A stretch of DNA of 31,257 bases. Source: an uncultured Clostridium sp. GTDB taxonomy: Bacteria > Bacillota > Clostridia > TANB77 > CAG-508. Below are positions 22,957-30,405 of this stretch, one piece after another (within the stretch, counting starts at the first letter, position 1; each line of letters starts with the position of its first letter). The position numbers and the translations under genes are program-made. The stretch is taken from contig USBY01000017.1 of assembly GCA_900553015.1 (NCBI GenBank), forward strand, positions 1 through 31,257. Direction: 5' to 3'. The notes under the pieces were generated by a model that was not told the origin of the DNA, searched no databases, and was given only the letters and a program-made list of their open reading frames with translations.

Positions 22957-23883
22957 TTACTCTTTTCTTCTATCAATTACATAACTACTACCAAGAATTG
23001 TTTTTGCCAAATGCTTTACTTGTGCACCAACTTCACCAATTTCTAGTATATTTTCGAATCTATCTGGATCCACATCAACAACACCTATAGAGATTGCTGT
23101 AAGTGGGAAGTCTTCTAATATTCCTCTTCTATTTGCAACTTCTATGTAACCTCTTTTTCTATCTTCTTCTGTAAAATAACTTAAAATTTCAGAATCAAAT
23201 TCATTTATAATATTTTGGCATAGTTCATCATAATTTGTTTTAGAAATTATTGCTACAAAATCATCTCCACCAATATGACCTACAAAACAATCGTTATTTT
23301 TTAATGCATGTACATTTTTTACAATTGTTCTTGCTGTAAATTTTATAATTTCATCACCTTTAATAAAACCATATACATCATTATATGCTTTAAAATTATC
23401 TAAGTCTAAATACAATACACCAAAATCTTCTTTATTAAATAATCTTTTTTTAAGTTCTGCATGTATTTGTACATTACCTGGCAAACCTGTTAATGGACTA
23501 ACACGTCTATTAGTATACATTAGTCTCATTAAATTTTTAATTGTATAATACAAATAATCTTGATCTACTGGTTTTCTAATATAATATTCTACTGCTTTTC
23601 TTAATACATTTAGCCTATGTTCTTTATCAGAATTAGAAGAAATAACGATAATTGGAGTTATGCTATTATCTTCGTTTTTTCTTATTGTTGTACACAATTC
23701 TTCTATATCTCTATCTACATTATCTTCATTTATTATAATTAACGAAGGAATGTTTATTAGAGCTTTATTTATTTCTTCTGTAGAAACATTTACAAACCTA
23801 TATTCTGCGTTATCTGTAAATAATTCTTTTAAATCTTGTAATGAATATTTGTCGTCATCTATTATATATATATCTTGTACCAT
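22957..23883 (-). CDS. Receiver-GGDEF protein with degenerate receiver
   Basis: A 308-residue protein with an N-terminal response-regulator receiver (about 1-120) and a GGDEF domain (about 130-300) that would make cyclic di-GMP from two GTP. The receiver keeps the acidic pocket D9-D11, S82/S83 and K104, but the phosphoacceptor position at the end of strand 3 reads LIIINED, with Asn52 where Asp is expected. The GGDEF signature is GGDDF at 205-209, and the metal-binding YLDLDNFKAYNDVYG is intact. I see no clear RxxD inhibitory site before it. AAGGAG precedes the ATG. It is the middle gene of a tight three-gene operon. Confidence 0.9.
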   Translation of the reverse strand: MVQDIYIIDDDKYSLQDLKELFTDNAEYRFVNVSTEEINKALINIPSLIIINEDNVDRDIEELCTTIRKNEDNSITPIIVISSNSDKEHRLNVLRKAVEYYIRKPVDQDYLYYTIKNLMRLMYTNRRVSPLTGLPGNVQIHAELKKRLFNKEDFGVLYLDLDNFKAYNDVYGFIKGDEIIKFTARTIVKNVHALKNNDCFVGHIGGDDFVAIISKTNYDELCQNIINEFDSEILSYFTEEDRKRGYIEVANRRGILEDFPLTAISIGVVDVDPDRFENILEIGEVGAQVKHLAKTILGSSYVIDRRKE

Positions 23884-23886
23884 AAT

Positions 23887-24660
23887 TTACTCCTTCGTTT
23901 TATTTTTTAATTCTGTAACTTTTAATTTTAAATATTCTTTTATATGTTCAGACTGCACTGATGGGAATGCCTTTTTTAAATTGTGAACCTGTTTGTCTAC
24001 TTTTAGTCTGATTACCTTTTGTCTTAATTTTAAATCATCTATTATTTTTTGTAAAGCAACTTTTTGTTTTTCTGAAGAAGTCTTTTTCAATTCTTCTAAT
24101 TTTTCTTTTAAGTTTTCACCTAATTGTATTAATTTCTTTATTCTCTTACTTAAGTTTGAAGCTTTTATAGAACTTAGAATCATATCTATTATTATATATG
24201 CAACTAGAATTATGTCGATATATAGAATTATATCACTAGATATTTTGGCCAATTGCGTTTCTACCAAAGGATTCCATATCTCTATAAAAAACACACTCAA
24301 AAATCCCCAATATATAGAATTTAGTAAACATACTCTTCCATTAATATTAAATTTATTGTTTGAATAATCCCAATATTTTGTTTTAAATAATTTTTCTAAT
24401 AAAAATCCTACAAAGTATTCCCAAACAGATAATACAAAAAAACCTGCTAAAAATATTAAAACAGGCTTTCCTTGTAAATGTATTAGTAATACATATAAAA
24501 CAACTGCTCCAAAGCCATAAATTGGGCAAAAAGGTCCATATAAAAATCCTGTATTTACAAGGCGCCTTTGCCCAATAGAAAGATAGATTGATTCCATAGC
24601 CCAACCTAATAATGAATACACAAAAAAGTAGAATATAATTTTTATTATTTCACTTTCCAT
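23887..24660 (-). CDS. CmpB-like putative ABC transporter permease (PF06541-type)
   Basis: A 257-residue membrane protein of the family annotated as putative ABC-transporter type IV (CmpB/DUF1113). About five hydrophobic segments occupy residues 5-165. Family hallmarks are YSLLGWAMESIYLSI, VNTGFLYGPFCPIYGFGAV, WEYFVGFLLEKLF and LNSIYWG. The C-terminal 90 residues are charged and likely form a coiled coil (LGENLKEKLEELKKT). Transport has not been shown for the family as far as I know. AAGGAG precedes the ATG. The GGDEF gene starts three bases after its stop. Confidence 0.85.
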   Translation of the reverse strand: MESEIIKIIFYFFVYSLLGWAMESIYLSIGQRRLVNTGFLYGPFCPIYGFGAVVLYVLLIHLQGKPVLIFLAGFFVLSVWEYFVGFLLEKLFKTKYWDYSNNKFNINGRVCLLNSIYWGFLSVFFIEIWNPLVETQLAKISSDIILYIDIILVAYIIIDMILSSIKASNLSKRIKKLIQLGENLKEKLEELKKTSSEKQKVALQKIIDDLKLRQKVIRLKVDKQVHNLKKAFPSVQSEHIKEYLKLKVTELKNKTKE

Positions 24661-24675
24661 ATTTTCTCCTTATTT

Positions 24676-24706
24676 TTTAAAAGACAGGATTGCCCTGTCT
24701 TTTAAA
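24676..24706 (-). terminator. Hairpin terminator after the Ig-like protein gene
   Basis: A 13-bp stem (TTTAAAAGACAGG with CCTGTCTTTTAAA) and 5-base loop. The T-run is short and part of the stem, so termination may be partial. Confidence 0.6.
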
Positions 24707-24720
24707 TTCTTATTTATAAT

Positions 24721-25683
24721 TTAATAATCATAAATGAAGTTTTGAGATTCTGTTTGTCCATATATATTTTCTGCTTCAACAGTTATTGAATAATGTCCTT
24801 CTTTTACTTGGAATGTATATTGTAATTCTTTTTGTCCTTCTGTTGATGCTGGTAATTCGTATTTTTGTCCATTTATTGTGAATGACAAGTTCTTTAATCC
24901 ACTTTCATCTGATGCAGAGAATATTATTTTTGACCTATCTACTGAGTCTATTGCTGCACCAACAGTTGGTTTTGTTGATTCATCAACTCCATCTACTTCT
25001 TGTGTTTTAGTTGTAGTTTTGTTGCTTGTATTAACAGCAATTACAGTTAATGTATGTTTACCAGCCATTGCCTCTATTTCTGCTTCTAGTTGAGCTTCTG
25101 AGCCTTCTTGTGGATATATTGTTTGAACATCACTATCATCCCATTGATATGTTACATATGATAATGCTGCTGTATCTTTTGCAACTATTTTTATTTTTGT
25201 TCCATCTTCACTTAAGCTTAATGCTAATTGTGGTAATGTTGCATCTGCTGTAAATTCTTTTGTATATGGTGTTGAACTATTCCTCATATCTACAATAGTT
25301 ACTGTTAAGTTATTATTACCAACTGGTAAGTCTATTTCTTCATTTATTGTTGTCTCACCATTTTTAGTGATTGTTTGTTCTTCATCATCATTCCATTTGT
25401 ATTTTATACTTTGAACACCATTTGGAACTGTTCCCGAAATTATTACTTTTCCTGTATTTGTATCACTATCTATAGATATATTTTGTTCTGCAACTTGTTC
25501 TTGGCTTGTATCTGTTTTAAAACTATTTACAATAGCATATACACCTTGCCCTGTTATTGCAATACCAAACAATATTGTAATTACGCAAAAAACAGTAATT
25601 ACTTTTTTTATATCTGCTGTAGTGTTTTTTTTCTTCTTTTTATTATTTTTTTGGTCATTTTCTACTGCTAATATTTGGTTCAA
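24721..25683 (-). CDS. Membrane-anchored protein with three Ig-like modules
   Basis: A 320-residue protein I cannot name. A lysine-rich cytoplasmic start (KNNKKKKK) precedes one membrane segment near 27-50. The outside part holds three related modules of about 80 residues. Modules one and two share the pattern Y-x-W-(D/N)-D ... Q-T-I ... L-T-V (KYKWNDDEEQTI, TYQWDDSDVQTI); module three is more divergent (FTINGQKYELPAS ... YSITVEAEN). These look like Ig/cadherin-type beta sandwiches and suggest a cell-surface role. The start is TTG with AGAGGTG six bases upstream and no alternative ATG. A good SigA promoter lies just upstream, back to back with the next gene. Confidence 0.8.
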   Translation of the reverse strand: MNQILAVENDQKNNKKKKKNTTADIKKVITVFCVITILFGIAITGQGVYAIVNSFKTDTSQEQVAEQNISIDSDTNTGKVIISGTVPNGVQSIKYKWNDDEEQTITKNGETTINEEIDLPVGNNNLTVTIVDMRNSSTPYTKEFTADATLPQLALSLSEDGTKIKIVAKDTAALSYVTYQWDDSDVQTIYPQEGSEAQLEAEIEAMAGKHTLTVIAVNTSNKTTTKTQEVDGVDESTKPTVGAAIDSVDRSKIIFSASDESGLKNLSFTINGQKYELPASTEGQKELQYTFQVKEGHYSITVEAENIYGQTESQNFIYDY

Positions 25684-25707
25684 TTACTTCACCTCTTTAC
25701 CTAAAAA

Positions 25708-25736
25708 ATTATATCATATGCAATTTTTATTGTAAA
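25708..25736 (-). promoter_or_regulatory. SigA promoter of the Ig-like protein
   Basis: TTTACA (25731-25736) and TATAAT (25708-25713) with a 17-base spacer on the minus strand. Confidence 0.75.
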
Positions 25737-25781
25737 CATTATTTTTAAAATTATTCTTATGGATTAAAAGTACATAAAAAA

Positions 25782-25810
25782 TTGACTTCATTAACATTTA
25801 GTAGTACAAT
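25782..25810 (+). promoter_or_regulatory. SigA promoter of the Arg-rich membrane protein
   Basis: TTGACT (25782-25787) and TACAAT (25805-25810) with a 17-base spacer, about 37 bases before the start codon. Confidence 0.7.
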
Positions 25811-25846
25811 GAAGCCACAAGCATACAAATGAAAGGAATGATTTTT

Positions 25847-26698
25847 ATGAGTCCTAATAATGGCAAGAATGTTATCGATCTTAATGCTGTTAGAGCACAT
25901 AAAAAAGATAATAGAGAAATTGACTTTACTCCACAAATAAGTAGCCAAAATTCAAGGCGAACAGTAAATAGATCTACAACTAGACGTCCTACTCCAAGAA
26001 GACGTACTAATACATCAAATCAAAAAAGAGATGTACGAAATTCTTATAGCCATAGAAATCAAAAATATCAATCATCATTTAAGAAAAATTATATAAAAAT
26101 TAGCAAATTAGTAGCTGCTGGTTTTATTTCTGCTTCATTGTTTATAAGTGGTTTTGCTGGATACAAAATTAGTAACTATAACACTGGGAATACTGAATAT
26201 TCTTTAGCCGAATATGATCCTACAGAATTGTTCAATGGTACTAATGAATTAGTTAAAGATGTAGCAGAAGATACACTCTTTGAAAAACAACCAAATATGC
26301 AAGATACTTTAAGCGATTACTATCTAGAATCTTATAACGAAGCCTCTGTTGCACCTTTTTATGGAGATGTAACATTACGATTAAATTATATAAATAAAGA
26401 TCCTAGAGATAGATTAAAATCAAATTATATAGCCGTAGAAGTAGATTTACCAAAAGACTTTGCTAAAAATGTATATCTACCTTATAAAGATTTACGTGAT
26501 ACTTCCCAAAAAGCAACTGATAACGAAAAAGCAAAAACATCATACTGGCTAAAAATTAATAAGGCTACAAATGACTTAAGCCAAGGCCTAGAATCTTATT
26601 CAAGAGAAGCTGATGATAAAGAATATAGCGAAACTGCTCAATCAATTTTAGATGATTCTAAAGTTAAAAATACTGACGATGATGAGATAACAAAATAA
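25847..26698 (+). CDS. Hypothetical Arg-rich single-pass membrane protein
   Basis: A 283-residue protein of unknown family. The first 80 residues are basic and of low complexity, with an Arg/Thr/Pro stretch (STTRRPTPRRRTNTS). One membrane segment lies near 86-106 (KLVAAGFISASLFISGFAG). The outside part of about 175 residues is rich in Asp, Tyr and Asn and ends in a charged tail. With the basic end inside, it would be a type II membrane protein. AAAGGA supports the start at 25847; an ATG at 25829 lies before this site. It is transcribed divergently from the Ig-like protein gene, whose product has the same plan: basic tail, one anchor, outer domain. Confidence 0.75.
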   Translation: MSPNNGKNVIDLNAVRAHKKDNREIDFTPQISSQNSRRTVNRSTTRRPTPRRRTNTSNQKRDVRNSYSHRNQKYQSSFKKNYIKISKLVAAGFISASLFISGFAGYKISNYNTGNTEYSLAEYDPTELFNGTNELVKDVAEDTLFEKQPNMQDTLSDYYLESYNEASVAPFYGDVTLRLNYINKDPRDRLKSNYIAVEVDLPKDFAKNVYLPYKDLRDTSQKATDNEKAKTSYWLKINKATNDLSQGLESYSREADDKEYSETAQSILDDSKVKNTDDDEITK

Positions 26699-26701
26699 TG
26701 C

Positions 26702-26740
26702 AAAAAAGCATTTAAGTTTGTTCTTAAATGCTTTTTTCTT
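26702..26740 (+). terminator. Bidirectional intrinsic terminator
   Basis: AAAAAAGCATTTAAG and CTTAAATGCTTTTTT (26702-26716 with 26723-26737) form a 15-bp perfect stem, serving the plus-strand gene and proS on the minus strand. Confidence 0.9.
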
Positions 26741-26749
26741 TGTTTTATA

Positions 26750-28189
26750 TTAATATTGTCTTCCCCAAACAACCATCTTGCTTGCTGGTTTACCACAGCA
26801 TACGCAAGTATCAGAAATATGTTCTTGGTTAAATGGTAAACATCTTGATTTAGCTCCTGTTAGCTCATGGATTTTTTCTTCGCATTCGCTACTACCACAC
26901 CACATAGTTTTTACATATCCTTGATTTTCGTTGATATTTTTTTCGAATTCTTCTAATGTTTTAGCAACTGTTGTTTTCTTTTTTGTATTTTCCTCTGCCA
27001 TTTTAAACATATTTGTTTGTATTTCTTCTAATAATTCTGCAATTCTTTTATTAACATTGTCTAAACTTACTGTTTCTTTTTCCAATGTATCACGTCTTAC
27101 TAACACACATTGGTTATTTTCTATATCACGTGGTCCTATTTCTAATCTTACTGGAACACCTTTCATCTCCCAATAATTAAATTTATATCCAGGTGTATAA
27201 TTATCTCTTGCGTCTAATTCTGTTCTAAATTCTTTACATAAATTATTTGTAAGCTCTGTTGCTTTTTCTACAACACCTTCTTTTTGTTGAGCTACAGGAA
27301 CTACAACAACTTGTATTGGAGCAACTTTTGGTGGTAGTTTTAATCCTCTATTATCACCATGTGCCATTATTATTGCACCTATTAATCTTGTACTTATTCC
27401 CCATGATGTTTGATATGCATATTCTTCTTTACCTTCTCTATTTTGGAATTTTACATCAAATGGCTTAGCAAAATTTTGTCCAAAATAATGTGATGTTCCA
27501 CCTTGTAATGCTCTACCATCATGCATTAATGTTTCTACTGTGTATGTAGCTTCTGCACCAGCAAATTTTTCTGATTCTGTTTTTTGTCCTCTTAAAACTG
27601 GTAGTGCTAATAAATTCTCAAGTACATCTGTATAAACATCTAACATTTTTAAAGTAAAGTCTTTTGCTTCTTCTGCTGTTTCGTGAATTGTATGACCTTC
27701 TTGCCATAAAAATTCTCTTGAACGTAAGAATGGTCTTGTTTCCTTTTCCCATCTTAATACACTACACCATTGGTTATATAAGAATGGTAAATCTCTCCAT
27801 GAATTTAACCATTTAGAATACATATCACAGAATATTGTTTCTGATGTAGGTCTTACACAAAGTCTTTCTTCTAGTTTGCTTCCTCCTCCTTGTGTTACCC
27901 ATGCTACTTCTGGAGCAAATCCTTCTACATGTTCTTTTTCTTTATTTAATAAGCTTTCTGGAATTAAAACTGGCATAGAAACATTTTTAACTCCATACTC
28001 TTTAAATCTTTTATCTGCATAATTTTGAATGTTTTCCCATATTCCATATCCATAAGGACGAATTGATATAAATCCTTTTACACTTGTATAATCTGCAAGT
28101 TCTGCTTTTAGTACAATATCTGTATACCATTGTGCAAAATCTTCTTCTATATTTGTTATATCCTTTACAAAATTTTTATTATCTCCCAT
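26750..28189 (-). CDS. proS: Prolyl-tRNA synthetase, archaeal/eukaryotic type
   Basis: A 479-residue class II synthetase that charges tRNA-Pro. It is the short form, without the bacterial editing insertion and with the extra C-terminal zinc-binding domain: CGSSEC and CVCC near the end, closing with VVWGRQY. Class II motif 2 is seen in FLRSREFLWQEGHT. RPTSET and the segment after GDNRGLKLPPKVAP are also typical. GGAGG seven bases before the ATG supports the start. It lies 16 bases downstream of scpB, so the two are probably co-transcribed. Confidence 0.96.
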   Translation of the reverse strand: MGDNKNFVKDITNIEEDFAQWYTDIVLKAELADYTSVKGFISIRPYGYGIWENIQNYADKRFKEYGVKNVSMPVLIPESLLNKEKEHVEGFAPEVAWVTQGGGSKLEERLCVRPTSETIFCDMYSKWLNSWRDLPFLYNQWCSVLRWEKETRPFLRSREFLWQEGHTIHETAEEAKDFTLKMLDVYTDVLENLLALPVLRGQKTESEKFAGAEATYTVETLMHDGRALQGGTSHYFGQNFAKPFDVKFQNREGKEEYAYQTSWGISTRLIGAIIMAHGDNRGLKLPPKVAPIQVVVVPVAQQKEGVVEKATELTNNLCKEFRTELDARDNYTPGYKFNYWEMKGVPVRLEIGPRDIENNQCVLVRRDTLEKETVSLDNVNKRIAELLEEIQTNMFKMAEENTKKKTTVAKTLEEFEKNINENQGYVKTMWCGSSECEEKIHELTGAKSRCLPFNQEHISDTCVCCGKPASKMVVWGRQY

Positions 28190-28205
28190 AATTTAACCTC
28201 CAAAT

Positions 28206-28823
28206 TTAATTTTCTTCTTGTTTTAATTCTCTTTCTGCACCCTCAGCGGGCATTGGTGCCTCTGCTGGATCTTCGAACTCATCTAACACAATTTGTTCGT
28301 TTTCGTCCAACTTATATTTTGGAAGTTCTGGTAATTCTGCTAAACTACTATATCCAAATTTCTTTAAAAATTCATTTGTAGTTTTGTATGTAACAGGTTT
28401 TCCTGGTGCATTAAGTTTACCAGCATTTTCTATTAATTCATATTCTAATAATTTATATATTGCACCATCAGAATTAACTCCCCTGATTTCTTCTATTTGT
28501 GCTCTTGTTATTTTAGGGTTATATGCAATTATTGCTAATGTTTCTAATGCTGCATTAGATAAATTAGGTTTATTTCTTTTGTCTATTATTGGATATATAT
28601 ATTGGTGGTAGTCTGTTTTTGTTGCCATCTGGTATGAGTCATCCATTCTTATTATTTTTAAGCCAGATTTTTTCTCATTAAAATCAGAAGCCAAACTATT
28701 TAAAATAGTAATCGCTTCTTCTTCCCCTATTTCTAAGCTAGACATAATTTCATTTACTTTAACTTCTCTACCTGCTGCAAATAATATTGCTTCTATTGCA
28801 GCCTTTTTCTCTTCTATATCCAT
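28206..28823 (-). CDS. scpB: Segregation and condensation protein B
   Basis: A 205-residue ScpB, the winged-helix kleisin-associated subunit of the SMC-ScpAB condensin that organises and separates chromosomes. Family features are IEAILFAAGREV near the start, SNAALETLAIIAYNPKITRAQIEEIRGVNSDGAIYKLLE in the middle, and PVTYKTTNEFLKKFG in the second winged helix. The C-terminal 35 residues are acidic and variable. AAGGAG precedes the ATG. scpA, usually next to scpB, is not in the window; proS follows instead. Confidence 0.94.
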   Translation of the reverse strand: MDIEEKKAAIEAILFAAGREVKVNEIMSSLEIGEEEAITILNSLASDFNEKKSGLKIIRMDDSYQMATKTDYHQYIYPIIDKRNKPNLSNAALETLAIIAYNPKITRAQIEEIRGVNSDGAIYKLLEYELIENAGKLNAPGKPVTYKTTNEFLKKFGYSSLAELPELPKYKLDENEQIVLDEFEDPAEAPMPAEGAERELKQEEN

Positions 28824-28871
28824 AATATCTCCTTGATGTTTGATCTATTTGTTTTACCAATTTTATATTCT

Positions 28872-28905
28872 ACTAACGAATTTTAAGATTTCGAAGGCGG
28901 CTTAA
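28872..28905. repeat. 34-bp direct repeat, copy A
   Basis: Starts ACTAACGAA and ends GGCGGCTTAA. It matches copy B at about 29 of 34 positions. It lies in the gap between scpB and the sortase gene. Confidence 0.65.
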
Positions 28906-28931
28906 CTTCGCTTCTCTTCTCATATAGCCAC

Positions 28932-28965
28932 ACTAACGAAATTAAAAATTTCGAGTGCGGCTTAA
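28932..28965. repeat. 34-bp direct repeat, copy B
   Basis: Starts exactly 60 bases after copy A. Its centre is a perfect CGAAATT/AATTTCG hairpin, and flanking AGCC/GGCT and CACT/AGTG extend it with small bulges, so this copy alone could form a long stem. Confidence 0.65.
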
Positions 28966-29030
28966 TTATACCATATTTTTCCTACCCCCTCAAGGTCTAA
29001 ATCTATTAAAAGCATATTTTTTTTAATATT

Positions 29031-29039
29031 TGTTATACT
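29031..29039 (+). promoter_or_regulatory. Extended -10 promoter of the sortase gene
   Basis: TGTTATACT (TGnTATACT) lies only 8 bases before the first ATG at 29047, with no ribosome site between. Confidence 0.4.
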
Positions 29040-29046
29040 AAAATTG

Positions 29047-29791
29047 ATGATGTGTATGAAAAAAATTATTTTTGTATTAAGCGTTTTACTTCTTCTTTAT
29101 TCTATTTTTAATATATTAAATTGGTTCAACGATTCAAATAGTATTGCCAAGGAAAACGAAGAAATATTAAATACTGTAGTAACTAATAACAATATTGAAA
29201 TAGCAGAACTTCCTGATGCCGGTCAGGAAAATCCGTCCTCTGTGGATTTTAGTCCATTAGAGCAACTTAATAGTGATGTTGTGCGGTTGGATAAAAGTAG
29301 ATGGCACAGATATAGATTATCCTTTTGTGCAAACAACAGACAATTCATATTACCTTAATCATTCTTTTACTAGAGAAGAAAATAAATCTGGTTGGATTTT
29401 TTTAGATTATAGAAATGATATTAATAATTTGGATAAAAACACAATAATATATGGACATTCTAGATATGATTCTTCTATGTTTGGTTCTTTAAGAAATTCG
29501 TTAAAACAAAGTTGGTTTAATAATACAGAAAATCGCGAAATTCATCTCCATACAAAAGCAGGAGATACCGTTTGGCAAATTTTTAGCGTATATCACTTGC
29601 CAAATACAACAGATTATTTAGCCACTTCATTTAAGGATAGTACTGAATTTACTTCTTTTATAAAATTAATTAAAAATAGAAGTGTTTTTAATTTTGGTAT
29701 TGATATAAACGAAGATGATAAAATCATTACTTTATCTACATGTTATAGATTAAATGATAGAATGGTTATGCATGGTAAGTTAATAAAATAG
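29047..29791 (+). pseudogene. Class B sortase, interrupted by a single-base frameshift
   Basis: Sortases of class B join surface proteins to the cell wall. The first part (29047-29284) encodes an N-terminal membrane anchor (IIFVLSVLLLLYSIFNIL) and reads up to VDFSPLEQLNSDVV. The rest continues one frame over with GWIKVDGTDIDYPFVQ. Removing one base, most simply the C at 29284, joins the two into DVVGWIKVDG, the normal family sequence. All catalytic residues lie in the second part: His in IIYGHSRY, Cys in TLSTCYR and Arg in NDRMVMH. The second frame has no ribosome site. The rest is well preserved, so this is a recent mutation, a sequencing or assembly error, or less likely a programmed shift. 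No sortase substrate lies nearby. Confidence 0.85.
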
Positions 29792-29803
29792 TATAAGCTC
29801 TTC

Positions 29804-29830
29804 GGGATTTGGGGACGGTGGTAAAATCCC
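29804..29830 (+). repeat. REP-like palindrome, copy 6
   Basis: Arms GGGATTT (29804-29810) and AAATCCC (29824-29830) around a core GGGGACGGTGG, 27 bases like copy 1. It lies just after the sortase gene, over 15 kb from the other copies. Confidence 0.75.
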
Positions 29831-29922
29831 TATTAATTAAAATTATATTATTAATTTTAAAATCTTTATTTCTTGTAACGAAATTCGACTTTATTTTGTC
29901 TAACATTATAGAGGAGGTAATA

Positions 29923-30405
29923 ATGGAAGAAATATATAAAAAATATTCTAAGCAGTTATATAGATATTTATATAGTTTAACTCAAAATCATGAGCTTTCT
30001 GAAGAATTAATGCAAGAAACTTTCTATAGTGCTATAAAAAATATAAATAATTTCAGAGGCGAATGTAGTATGTATTCTTGGCTATGTAAAATCGCAAAAA
30101 ACAAGTTAATAAATCACCTTATAAAAAATAGGAAGATAAAAACTATACAACTCGATGAAGTCATATCTAATCAACTTATAGATGCAAATTTAGAAGATGA
30201 TATATTATCTTCTAACGATATACATAATGAAATTCAAAAATTTGATGATATTACACGTGAAGTAGTACTCCTAAGAATTAATGGGGATTTATCTTTTAAA
30301 AAAATTGGAGAAATATTAAATAAAAGTGAAGTTTGGGCCCGAACAACCTTTTATAGAGCAAAATTAAAATTAAAGGAGAGATTAAAGAATGAAAAAAGAA
30401 TGTGA
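29923..30405 (+). CDS. ECF-type RNA polymerase sigma factor
   Basis: A 160-residue sigma-70 family factor of the extracytoplasmic-function type. Region 2 spans about residues 5-70 (YSLTQNHELSEELMQETFYSAI, then FRGECSMYSWLCKIAKNKLINHL). Region 4 spans about 108-155 (ITREVVLLRINGDLSFKKIGEIL, KSEVWARTTFYRAKLKLKERL). The frame is open from 29809, but AGGAGG five bases before the ATG at 29923 fixes the start. It overlaps the anti-sigma gene by 17 bases, so they are co-expressed and the partner very likely controls it. The target promoters cannot be read here. Confidence 0.93.
   Translation: MEEIYKKYSKQLYRYLYSLTQNHELSEELMQETFYSAIKNINNFRGECSMYSWLCKIAKNKLINHLIKNRKIKTIQLDEVISNQLIDANLEDDILSSNDIHNEIQKFDDITREVVLLRINGDLSFKKIGEILNKSEVWARTTFYRAKLKLKERLKNEKRM

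Noticed and set aside
29809..29922. N-terminal extension of the sigma factor
   Set aside because: It begins inside a REP copy and precedes a strong AGGAGG site at the internal ATG (29923), which matches the normal ECF start.
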